Origin: CAADGU01 sp964467705
GTDB taxonomy: Bacteria; Chloroflexota; Anaerolineae; Promineifilales; Promineifilaceae
Length of the DNA stretch: 8,738 nucleotides
NCBI GenBank assembly: GCA_964467705.1
Contig: CAYXUZ010000229.1
Coordinates: forward strand, 1-8,738
Direction of reading: 5' to 3'
The position numbers were made by a program, and so were the translations under genes. Shown in pieces: positions 1 to 6,227 of this stretch. The number at the start of each line of letters is the position of its first letter. Positions within the stretch are counted from its first letter, which is position 1. The notes under the pieces were generated by a model, which did not search any database, had not been told where the DNA came from, and saw only the letters and a list, made by a program, of their open reading frames with translations.

Positions 1-66
1 GCCGTGCAACAAATTCACCTTCGCGCCCCCACGCCACGTGTGCCTTCGCATCTCTTCACGGATCAC
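1..66 (-). CDS. Possible start of next gene downstream of the carboxylase (partial, unidentified)
   Basis: A GTG at 66 overlaps the TGA stop of the carboxylase in a GTGA arrangement, the same junction type seen at that gene's own start. The frame is open for 22 codons to the window edge and reads VIREEMRRHTWRGGAKVNLL and onward. An in-frame ATG at 51 is the alternative start. No family can be recognised from so few residues. The call rests on gene-chain logic only. If real, the gene continues the minus-strand operon; a biotin carboxylase or another acyl-CoA catabolism gene would be a usual neighbour, but nothing here shows that. Confidence 0.3.
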   Translation of the reverse strand, partial: MIREEMRRHTWRGGAKVNLLHG

Positions 67-1598
67 ATCCGAAACACACCATAACGTGGCGCACCAGGCG
101 TTATAAAATCTACATTGTGCGCCACCGAAAGGCCCATACTCAACACCTGCCGCGTATCACGCGGGTCAATGATGCCATCATCCCACAACCGGGCGGTGGC
201 ATAATACGGGTCTGATTCCTTTTCAAACTTCTGGCGCGTCATCATTTGCAGCATTTGAATGGCGTTCTGCTCGCCGCCCATCACCGCTACCCGGCTGTTC
301 GGCCATGTCCACAGAAAACGCGGGTCATAGGCCCGGCCACACATGGCATAATTGCCCGCCCCATAACTGCCGCCCACAATCACCGAAAACTGGGGCACAC
401 TGCTCGTGGCCACCGCGTTAATCATCTGGCTGCCGTATTTGATAATCCCCTCTCGTTCATACTTTGTGCCCACCATAAAGCCGGTGATGTTTTGCAGATA
501 AATGAGCGGCGTGCGGCTCTGGTTGCACAACTGGATAAATTGGGCCGCCTTATTGGCGCTCTCGGAAAACAAGATGCCGTTATTACCCAGGATGCCCACC
601 GGCCAGCCGTTCAGATGGGCATGGCCGCACACCAGCGTTGGCCCATACTCCGGTTTGAACTCAAAAAAGTCGGAGCCATCTACGAGGCGGATGATAATTT
701 CGCGGATGTCAAAGGGGATTTTGGGATCGGCGGGAATGACGCCCAGTAGTTCGTCGGGATCATAGGCGGGTGGTGTGGGGGATTGGCGACGGCCGTTCAC
801 CTTCTCCCTTCTCACCTGCGCCACAATCCGCCGCCCGATCCGAATCGCATCCGCATCATCCGCTGCCAGATAATCGGCCAGCCCGGAAACCTGCGCGTGC
901 ATCGTCGCCCCACCCAACGTCTCGTCGTCCGTCTCCTCCCCCGTCGCCATCTTCACCAGCGGCGGCCCGCCCAGATAAGCAAACGCCTGCCCGCGCACAA
1001 ACACCGCATAGTCGCTCATGCCCGGCACATACGCCCCACCCGCCGTAGACGAGCCAAACACCAACGAAATCTGGGGGATACCCAATGCACTCATCCGTGC
1101 CTGGTTGGCAAAGCTACGCCCGCCCAAAATAAAAATCTCATCCTGAAACAGCAAATTGGCCCCGGCCGATTCCACCAGACTGATGCACGGCAGGCGATTC
1201 TCCTGCGCCACCGCCTGCGCCCGCAGCGTCTTTTGCAGCGTCATCGGGTAAACCGAGCCACCCTTCACCGTCGGGTCATTCACAAAGATCATGCACTCCA
1301 CCCCCGACACCACGCCAATGCCGGTAATGTTGCCCGCACAGGGCGCTTCGTCGTTATACATGCCCCAGGCCGCCAGCGGCGAGAGTTCCAGAAACGGTGT
1401 GCCCGGATCAAGCAATAGTTCCAGACGTTCGCGGGGCAGCAGTTTGCCTTGCTCCTGCAAACGGCGTGCCCCGCGTTCACCGCCGCCCGCGCTCACCCGC
1501 GCCAACCGCTCGTTCAGTTGGTCAACCAGCGTCCGCATCGCCACCTGATTCTGTTTGAACTCTTCACTGCGGGGATTTATTTTCGATTGGTGATTCAC
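63..1598 (-). CDS. Acyl-CoA carboxylase beta (carboxyltransferase) subunit, methylcrotonyl-CoA carboxylase type
   Basis: This subunit should transfer carboxyl from biotin to an acyl-CoA in the cytoplasm, working with a biotin-carboxylase alpha subunit not seen here. In MCC the substrate is 3-methylcrotonyl-CoA of leucine breakdown. From the GTG at 1598 the protein has 511 residues. The N-terminal INPRSEEF, GKLLPRERLELLLDPG and ELSPLAAWGMY blocks are family hallmarks. The first crotonase-like half carries SSTAGGAYVP (about 183-192). The second half carries GGSYGAGNYAMCGRAYDPRF (about 409-428) and GGEQ (441-444), a pattern closer to MCC than to propionyl-CoA carboxylase. The C-terminus YGVFRM is intact. 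The frame stays open to 1718, but the extra 40 residues are the shifted C-terminus of the upstream nuclease gene, and homology begins just after the GTG. That GTG overlaps the nuclease TGA by four bases. Only a weak GGGA lies about 17 nt upstream, so translation is probably coupled. Substrate (methylcrotonyl, geranyl or another acyl-CoA) is not settled. Confidence 0.9.
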   Translation of the reverse strand: MNHQSKINPRSEEFKQNQVAMRTLVDQLNERLARVSAGGGERGARRLQEQGKLLPRERLELLLDPGTPFLELSPLAAWGMYNDEAPCAGNITGIGVVSGVECMIFVNDPTVKGGSVYPMTLQKTLRAQAVAQENRLPCISLVESAGANLLFQDEIFILGGRSFANQARMSALGIPQISLVFGSSTAGGAYVPGMSDYAVFVRGQAFAYLGGPPLVKMATGEETDDETLGGATMHAQVSGLADYLAADDADAIRIGRRIVAQVRREKVNGRRQSPTPPAYDPDELLGVIPADPKIPFDIREIIIRLVDGSDFFEFKPEYGPTLVCGHAHLNGWPVGILGNNGILFSESANKAAQFIQLCNQSRTPLIYLQNITGFMVGTKYEREGIIKYGSQMINAVATSSVPQFSVIVGGSYGAGNYAMCGRAYDPRFLWTWPNSRVAVMGGEQNAIQMLQMMTRQKFEKESDPYYATARLWDDGIIDPRDTRQVLSMGLSVAHNVDFITPGAPRYGVFRM

Positions 1599-2164
1599 TT
1601 TGGCGCTAAATTTCCCTTTCGCGACTGCAGCCAAGCCTTTAAGCCAAAACCTGTCATCGTTTGCAGATAACGATACGAATTGTCGCCTACCACAACATGC
1701 CACCCACCGTTGAGGCAAGCTGTAATGGCGGCTGGCAAATTGTCGTTACGCAAGATTAGCAAGACTGGCCTGTAACCGGCTTCCGTGAGCTTTAACCCAT
1801 ACTGTTTAAATTTCTTCAATGTTCCCGAATCGCCCGATCCGATTCGATATTTTGTGTCAATTGCCTGATTGCCCACTACCAAATCACATAGAACATCTGC
1901 CCCCTCTCGAATTGGTTCAGCAAAGTCAGCACAAGTCTGGCGGCACAATTCTGTAACCAAACGCTGCCAGCACATACCTAATTCTCTACCCCAATACTGC
2001 TTGTTTCCCATTTTTATTGTTTGCGTCAGTCCAAAAACAAGCATCAGATCATCCTCTTCAAGGGATTCATCCACGAATGCTTTTGTGGTGAATGACTTGC
2101 CATACTGCTCCAGAATAGCTTGAAGTGATTGGTCAACCTGGTCAATAATTGGATTTGTAGTCAT
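1595..2164 (-). CDS. PD-(D/E)XK type II restriction endonuclease, possibly ApaLI-like
   Basis: The 189-residue protein starts at the ATG at 2164, which shares one base with the TGA of methyltransferase B (TGATG). A longer in-frame start at 2218 would overlap that gene by 55 bases and is not favoured. The probable catalytic core is D94 (in VLCDLVV), then D103-T-K105, followed by YRIGSGDSGTLKKFKQYG and a strand PVLLILRNDNLPAA. This fits a PD-(D/E)XK nuclease acting on DNA as partner of the preceding methyltransferase. The IGSGDSGTLKKFK and LRNDNLPAAI blocks remind me of ApaLI-like enzymes, but this is recall, so the family and any target site are uncertain. There is no good Shine-Dalgarno at the start, so translation should depend on ribosomes finishing the methyltransferase. 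Its stop overlaps the carboxylase start. The gene is clearly AT-richer than the carboxylase. Confidence 0.75.
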   Translation of the reverse strand: MTTNPIIDQVDQSLQAILEQYGKSFTTKAFVDESLEEDDLMLVFGLTQTIKMGNKQYWGRELGMCWQRLVTELCRQTCADFAEPIREGADVLCDLVVGNQAIDTKYRIGSGDSGTLKKFKQYGLKLTEAGYRPVLLILRNDNLPAAITACLNGGWHVVVGDNSYRYLQTMTGFGLKAWLQSRKGNLAPK

Positions 2165-3483
2165 CACAAGGGTTTCCGCAGGACAACGGCCGTGTCGTGC
2201 TTGATAGTTCCGGCCCAATTGACATTTCGAGGTATGTTGAGTTTTCGATTCCGCAACAAGAGGTGAAAATTAGAAATCACCTTAAAGCCAGTTTCATAAG
2301 CCAATTCCACCAGAATATCTGCCACTGGAATATCAACGCCACATATCCGGCTCACATCACCCACTGTAAAACAATAATACCCGCCCGGCTTTAAGTGTTC
2401 AAAACTACTGGTGAAGTGCGTCTGCATATCCACAAAGTATTGGTACACTACCCTGGCCCTGAGTGCATTTTGTCCCTTTGATGCCTTATATTTTTCGCCC
2501 GTGTATATCGCCTTTATCAGCTTGTCCAGGTGACAGGCTCCCGTTTGCCCAAGCTCAACATACTCTTTTTTGGCAAAACGTTCGGTCCCAATTTCCTTTT
2601 TGTAAAGGTTCAACCTGTCTCCGTCACCGGACACCATCCCCAACCAATGAAGTTCAAATTTTGACGCCCACACATAATCTATAGCATTGATATAAGGTGG
2701 AGAGGTAACTACAGCATCAAGCATGGGACTGCCATCCAACACCCGTGCATCTTGTATCGGTAATTCAAATGCTTTTTTCCTGACGCCATTAACCCTATCG
2801 CCCCATTCGTCAAGCGCTTCCACTGCTCTACCAACATAGATTTGAAACTGCTCAAAGACATCTTCTCGTGTCCGTTTGGGAATCGGCCGTACATGAGCGC
2901 GTTTTGCCGCCAGGATCATTCCATCATTCATGTCAGACGTTTTCCTGACGGTGGATGCAAACGCCAACCAAAGGACAGGTTGGATATGAAGATCGGCGGC
3001 CATAATATGCTCTTTCAGAATCTCCAACGCCTCCTGTACTGGCTTTTGAAACCAAAAATCTTTGTTAGCAAAGTTAACGGTTACAGGGGCTTTGTTTTGA
3101 TTAGTTGCTTGCTTAAGAATTCGGCCAACCTCATGCCTGACTTCTGAAATAGAAAACTCAGTGGTTTTGACGCGACAGATAAGGCGGCTTAAAGGATGAT
3201 AATCCAGCCAATAGACAGAAATACCCTCTTGGAGACTTTCCATGATGGTTGTGCCAGCACCGGCAAAGGGATCGAGAATTAGAAACGAGGGGTTAGCATA
3301 TTTTCGCAGAAACCAACGCGGAATTTCAGGAATAGATTTTGCCGGTTGAAAACCAAGATTATATATTTTCAATGGTGATTCCCGATCAATAGAAATGAGC
3401 GTTCCTGGGGCCAATTCTATGGGAATCTCTCCATTGACCTGCAAATAATCAGTTTGACCAGACGTTGGATTTTTCAAATGCAC
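2164..3483 (-). CDS. Site-specific DNA methyltransferase B (amino-methyltransferase, motif I before TSPPY)
   Basis: This 439-residue enzyme should methylate an exocyclic amino group (N4-cytosine or N6-adenine) using S-adenosylmethionine. The AdoMet-binding motif I, DPFAGAGT, is at 71-78, preceded by KIYNLGFQPAKSIPEIPRWF (40-59), a conserved leader of this family. The catalytic motif TSPPY is at 260-264, followed by INAIDYVWASKFELHWLG. The order motif I, about 180-residue insert, motif IV is the opposite of methyltransferase A in the same island. The probable target-recognition part lies in the insert or after TSPPY. The start is GTG at 3483: it has GGAGA six bases upstream, and an in-frame TGA 18 bases upstream closes the frame. 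The stop overlaps the next endonuclease start as TGATG, so the two most likely form one RM pair, with the methyltransferase translated first. Confidence 0.88.
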   Translation of the reverse strand: MHLKNPTSGQTDYLQVNGEIPIELAPGTLISIDRESPLKIYNLGFQPAKSIPEIPRWFLRKYANPSFLILDPFAGAGTTIMESLQEGISVYWLDYHPLSRLICRVKTTEFSISEVRHEVGRILKQATNQNKAPVTVNFANKDFWFQKPVQEALEILKEHIMAADLHIQPVLWLAFASTVRKTSDMNDGMILAAKRAHVRPIPKRTREDVFEQFQIYVGRAVEALDEWGDRVNGVRKKAFELPIQDARVLDGSPMLDAVVTSPPYINAIDYVWASKFELHWLGMVSGDGDRLNLYKKEIGTERFAKKEYVELGQTGACHLDKLIKAIYTGEKYKASKGQNALRARVVYQYFVDMQTHFTSSFEHLKPGGYYCFTVGDVSRICGVDIPVADILVELAYETGFKVISNFHLLLRNRKLNIPRNVNWAGTIKHDTAVVLRKPL

Positions 3484-3489
3484 AGCCGA

Positions 3490-3494
3490 TCTCC
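3490..3494 (-). promoter_or_regulatory. Shine-Dalgarno for methyltransferase B
   Basis: GGAGA lies six bases before the GTG at 3483. It decides the start codon, because no ATG is available nearby upstream and the frame is closed by an in-frame TGA. It is the clearest ribosome binding site inside the island apart from the one next to the assembly gap. Confidence 0.65.
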
Positions 3495-3562
3495 GGTTTC
3501 AATCCCCAACAAAGCTAATGCAATGTGTCCTTGAATGCCGCAGCAGGCGGTTCAATGCCCAG
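3494..3562. repeat. Degenerate direct repeat and small hairpin in the 79-bp spacer
   Basis: The spacer between the TdeIII-like gene and methyltransferase B holds CGGTTTCAATCCCCAAC (3494-3510) and CGGTTCAATGCCCAGC (3548-3563, its last base entering the stop codon). They differ by a one-base indel and two substitutions. Between them, 3532-3554 can fold as a hairpin (TGAA-CCGC stem pairing with GCGG-CA-TTCA on the minus strand). No T-tract follows on either strand, so a classical terminator is not supported. The element could be chance, a recombination scar at the junction of two RM systems, or a regulatory structure. Confidence 0.25.
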
Positions 3563-4348
3563 CTATTCTCGGTAAATACGTTCCTTGTATTCACGGCCAA
3601 TCTCATTGACTGCCTCAATAAACGCCTGGTATGTGCCTGAACCCCCAATTTTCTCCCAAAACTCGTCGCCAATTAAAACAGCTTCATCCTCTTCCATATT
3701 GAACCACCGCGCCAGGAAACTCCGGGCATAACCTTCCCGTGTGCCATAGGGGTTATAGGGCAGCGCGTAATAAGCACCTTCGACCTGGGGTGGTTCCATG
3801 CAATGTAACTTGAAGATTTTCTCTTTACTGACTTTGGTTTGGTCACTATTCGGCAACTGGGTTTTCAACTCGAAAGCGAATCGTTCACTCGTTTGTTGGT
3901 TCACCGCATACATATCACACATGACGGTGACAGGAATAGGTTCCCCTTTCCCTCGCATGATGTAAGCCAGTTCATTATCCCAATCTGGCCTCTGTTTTTC
4001 TTGGCTACCTCTCGGCTGGTATGCCAAACGATTGAGTGTCTCTGTTATTCGCCGCAACCTTCCCTCCCTGACAACCCCTCGAATCGCATAATTCTGCATA
4101 CAATATCCAAAATTCTTCCTGGCAGCATCAACTGCTAATTGTGTCAATGCTTCGGCAAACAGTTCTGTACAACTGTTTTCAAGGCGAGCAAGTGAAAAAG
4201 ACCAATCTGGAAGAAAGAATCGCGCTAATCCCCTTTTCCAAGACTCGGTTTCAGAAAATGTGCTTTCCTCTATCGTTCTTAGAATCTCTGCCTTCATCTT
4301 TTCAGCGGCCGCATAAGCAAGAATTTGATTTGGTTGTTCCAGTTCCAT
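3563..4348 (-). CDS. TdeIII-like type II restriction endonuclease
   Basis: The 261-residue protein resembles the TdeIII family of type II endonucleases, from recall of its conserved blocks: CDMYAVN, FELKTQLPNSDQTKVSKEK, YYALPYNPYGTREGY and LIGDEFWEKIGGSGTY. A PD-(D/E)XK site is visible as D145 (CDMY), then E160-L-K162, so it should be a Mg2+-dependent DNA double-strand cutter in the cytoplasm. TdeIII itself is known for GGNCC, but the specificity here cannot be read from sequence. The ATG at 4348 has AGGTGA seven bases upstream, which includes the stop codon of the PmeII-like gene; only 7 bp separate the two genes, so they are co-translated. The gene lies between two nuclease/methyltransferase sets, and no third methyltransferase exists in the island. 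It must therefore be protected by methyltransferase A, by B, or by one elsewhere. Confidence 0.75.
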   Translation of the reverse strand: MELEQPNQILAYAAAEKMKAEILRTIEESTFSETESWKRGLARFFLPDWSFSLARLENSCTELFAEALTQLAVDAARKNFGYCMQNYAIRGVVREGRLRRITETLNRLAYQPRGSQEKQRPDWDNELAYIMRGKGEPIPVTVMCDMYAVNQQTSERFAFELKTQLPNSDQTKVSKEKIFKLHCMEPPQVEGAYYALPYNPYGTREGYARSFLARWFNMEEDEAVLIGDEFWEKIGGSGTYQAFIEAVNEIGREYKERIYRE

Positions 4349-4355
4349 GATGTTC

Positions 4356-5126
4356 TCACCTAAAAAACTTGTCTAAATCGTAATTGCCGCTGTTAAACTC
4401 AACTAACTTCACCCAATCAATCGCGCCGCGATCATCGCAAAACCGGTTAATGAATTCGCCAGTAAAACGATTAGTGACTTGATCTTTTTGTTGGAAGAAG
4501 GTTTCGTTGTGTTCTTTAGCCCGATAACCAACTGGCTCAATGATGTCTGCATAAAGCTGTTCGTTTTCACTTATGAGATACCAAAAGTTTTGCCCCACAA
4601 TCTTTAAGTAACCACGCAAGTAACTGGTGGCCGTTTTGCCATAACAAATACCTAAAACTGGCTGCACATTGATATTCAAGTGTGATTGTTTGATCCGTTT
4701 GACTGCATTCTGTAAATCTTGTTGGAGTTTGTCTTGTTGGGAGCTATTACCCCAATTGGGGCCAGATTTGACAGAAACCACGTAATGAACACCATCGTTT
4801 TCAAATTCAAGATCTATACCAGGAGCGGTGGATTTACGGCCGTTACAAGTCTTCCCCGCCACAAAAATCACCAAATTCTCTAAAAAATCTCCGAACAACT
4901 TTTCTTCAGAGGAGGACAGAAATGCCTCCAATAATCCATCAATTAGTTCTGAGGCTGTTGTGATGTTTTTAGCGCGAAAGAGATAGGGGTTCTTTTTCAG
5001 TAGTTTGTTTAGCTGTAATTCCTCCAAGGATTTGATTCGCCGCTGGTGAAAGTCTACGATGTGGACATTGACAAACTCATTGACTTCGTCCACCAGCTTT
5101 TGCACCGTGTCAATCGAACGTTCCAN
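4356..5126 (-). CDS. PmeII-like type II restriction endonuclease (start codon in assembly gap)
   Basis: The conserved blocks NPYLFRAKNITTASELIDGL, SSSEEKLFGDFLE and YVVSVKSGPNWGNSSQQ, and the C-terminal block FCDDRGAIDWVKL, match my memory of the PmeII family of type II endonucleases. The likely metal site is the D of PGIDLEF and the K of SVKSG, with Ser where most PD-(D/E)XK enzymes have Glu or Asp. A GTG at 5105 could start the gene, but the frame stays open upstream as ERSIDTV up to the gap. The codon touching the gap is N-T-G (5126-5124), and GGAGA sits just across the ten Ns. I therefore place the start at 5126, giving about 256 residues. It is followed seven bases later by the TdeIII-like gene, and preceded by methyltransferase A, its most likely partner. 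Confidence 0.8.
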   Translation of the reverse strand, partial: XERSIDTVQKLVDEVNEFVNVHIVDFHQRRIKSLEELQLNKLLKKNPYLFRAKNITTASELIDGLLEAFLSSSEEKLFGDFLENLVIFVAGKTCNGRKSTAPGIDLEFENDGVHYVVSVKSGPNWGNSSQQDKLQQDLQNAVKRIKQSHLNINVQPVLGICYGKTATSYLRGYLKIVGQNFWYLISENEQLYADIIEPVGYRAKEHNETFFQQKDQVTNRFTGEFINRFCDDRGAIDWVKLVEFNSGNYDLDKFFR

Positions 5127-5135
5127 NNNNNNNNN
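5126..5135. other. Assembly gap (10 N)
   Basis: Ten undetermined bases lie exactly at the junction of methyltransferase A and the PmeII-like gene. Ten Ns may be a placeholder of unknown true length. The flanks (GGAGA on one side, TG-GAA-CGT on the other, minus strand) would give a perfectly spaced start if the gap is really about ten bases. Confidence 0.98.
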
Positions 5136-5140
5136 TCTCC
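5136..5140 (-). promoter_or_regulatory. Probable Shine-Dalgarno of the PmeII-like gene
   Basis: GGAGA abuts the gap. If the ten Ns are real in length, it lies nine bases before the inferred NTG start at 5126. This supports that start over the GTG at 5105. Confidence 0.5.
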
Positions 5141-5986
5141 AGCTTCGTATGCTGTGGTTTGGTCTAATAAACGAGGCTGATTGTACCCAACACGCTCTCT
5201 GGCAAGATGATAATTTTCTTCGGCAATATCAATACCAATGTAATGACGGCCGTGTTCTTTTGCCGCTACCAACGCTGTCCCTGAACCCGCAAAGGGATCC
5301 AAAATCACATCACCTGGTTCCGTAAATAATTTGATGAACCAGGCTGGCAGTTCCACCGGAAAAGTGGCGCTGTGATTGCGGTTATAACACTCCGTTGCCA
5401 TATGCAAAACGTTTGTTGGGTAAACCAGATCACGCCCCACCCAATTAGAAACATTTTTCCCAAAACCGCTATTTGATCTTGATTCGTCGCGCCGTTTATC
5501 CGTCTCGCTCAAATTCGCCAACCGGGTTTTAGCCCAGTCACCGACAGGAACCATGACAGCATCCTGGTACATTTTGAACTGTTTTTGTTTGTTGAACTGC
5601 AACAACCTTTCCCATGAATCGCGGAAACGGTTCGGCCATTTGCCTGGATAGGAGTTTTTCTTGTGCCACATGTACTCCTCTGTCCACAACCAACCCTGCT
5701 CCCGCATTTTCAGGATCAGCTCTAGAACATAGGTGTGGCGTTCTCCATCAACAACACGCTCCTTGATATTGAGGATAAATGTGCCTGTTGGTTTAAGCAC
5801 CCGCTTGAATTGCGCCGCTTTAGGCAAAAACCAATCTACGTAGTCGTCAGGTTTTACACCGCCGTATGTTCTGGCACGTTGATCTGCATAAGGCGGCGAA
5901 GTAACAATGAGGTCAATTGAATTCGCGGGAAAATCCTCTAGCACTTCTTCACAATCACCTAAAATGATACCGTCCAGCAATTCCAT
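5136..5986 (-). CDS. Site-specific DNA methyltransferase A (beta-class, N4-C or N6-A; 3' end in gap)
   Basis: The 283 visible residues form a nearly complete beta-class amino-methyltransferase. The catalytic motif TSPPYADQR is at 29-37, the variable part with probable target recognition at about 110-210, and the AdoMet site ILDPFAGSGTALVAA at 228-242, followed by GRHYIGIDIAEENYHLARER. Proteins of this class usually end soon after the last block, so the stop is expected in or near the gap. A TGA at 5128-5126 would overlap the next start as TGATG, as in the other RM pair. The start is ATG at 5986 with GAGG eleven bases upstream; a longer frame to 6085 would run through the extended -10 promoter and is rejected. 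As first gene of the island it would modify host DNA before the nucleases accumulate. Confidence 0.88.
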
Positions 5987-6044
5987 ATCTAAATTTTCCT
6001 CGGTCGTATCGGGCTTGTATTGCCTGTTTCCACAAGTTGGCGGG

Positions 6045-6053
6045 ATTATAGCA
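6045..6053 (-). promoter_or_regulatory. Extended -10 promoter of the RM operon
   Basis: The minus strand reads TGC-TATAAT, a consensus extended -10 element, about 60 bases before the ATG of methyltransferase A. No good -35 hexamer lies at the right distance. The place is partly taken by the palindrome ACGGCCGT (6067-6074). Transcription would start near 6038-6040 and read the whole island and probably the carboxylase. Confidence 0.55.
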
Positions 6054-6183
6054 GGAATGGGACAAAACGGCCGTACCCACCCCACCGATCAATCGTAGCC
6101 TACCCACGCTAATCCCGTCAGGTAATCCGGCCCCACTTGATCCACACTGTTTCCTAGCTCAATTCGTCTGTTTAACTGCCGCT

Positions 6184-6207
6184 GTGATGAACGTTCTCAA
6201 ACATCAC
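6184..6207. promoter_or_regulatory. Possible operator-like dyad before the lipoprotein gene
   Basis: GTGATG (6184-6189) and CATCAC (6202-6207) form an inverted repeat with a 12-base spacer, ending seven bases before the Shine-Dalgarno of the lipoprotein gene. It could be a repressor site or a leader hairpin. Six-base arms can arise by chance. I saw no convincing sigma-70 promoter for this gene; TTGATC near 6138 has no good -10 partner. Confidence 0.22.
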
Positions 6208-6213
6208 AAAAGC

Positions 6214-6219
6214 AGGAGG
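6214..6219 (+). promoter_or_regulatory. Strong Shine-Dalgarno of the lipoprotein gene
   Basis: AGGAGG is a full match to the anti-Shine-Dalgarno core and lies eight bases before the ATG at 6228. It fixes the start of the lipoprotein frame. Confidence 0.8.
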
Positions 6220-6227
6220 GATAAAAA

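Noticed and set aside
246..1418. Plus-strand open frames opposite the carboxylase
   Set aside because: His/Arg/Pro-rich low-complexity translations typical of antisense frames of a G+C-rich gene; the minus-strand protein is an unmistakable carboxyltransferase.
1599..1718. N-terminal 40-residue extension of the carboxylase
   Set aside because: It lies inside the endonuclease gene in another frame and has no family similarity; the GTG at 1598 fits the usual family N-terminus.
3494..3510. CRISPR repeat-like word GTTTCAATCCCC
   Set aside because: Only one good copy and one degenerate copy about 54 bases apart, no third unit, no cas genes.
5103..5105. GTG at 5105 as start of the PmeII-like gene
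   Set aside because: The frame is open further upstream to an NTG touching the gap, and the GTG lacks a Shine-Dalgarno.
5054..5125. Read-through of methyltransferase A across the gap
   Set aside because: Beyond the Ns this frame is merely the PmeII-like gene read in a wrong frame; the methyltransferase should end in or near the gap.
5987..6085. Upstream start of methyltransferase A at 6085
   Set aside because: The extension would place the extended -10 promoter inside the coding region and adds a sequence unlike the family; ATG 5986 has a Shine-Dalgarno-like GAGG.
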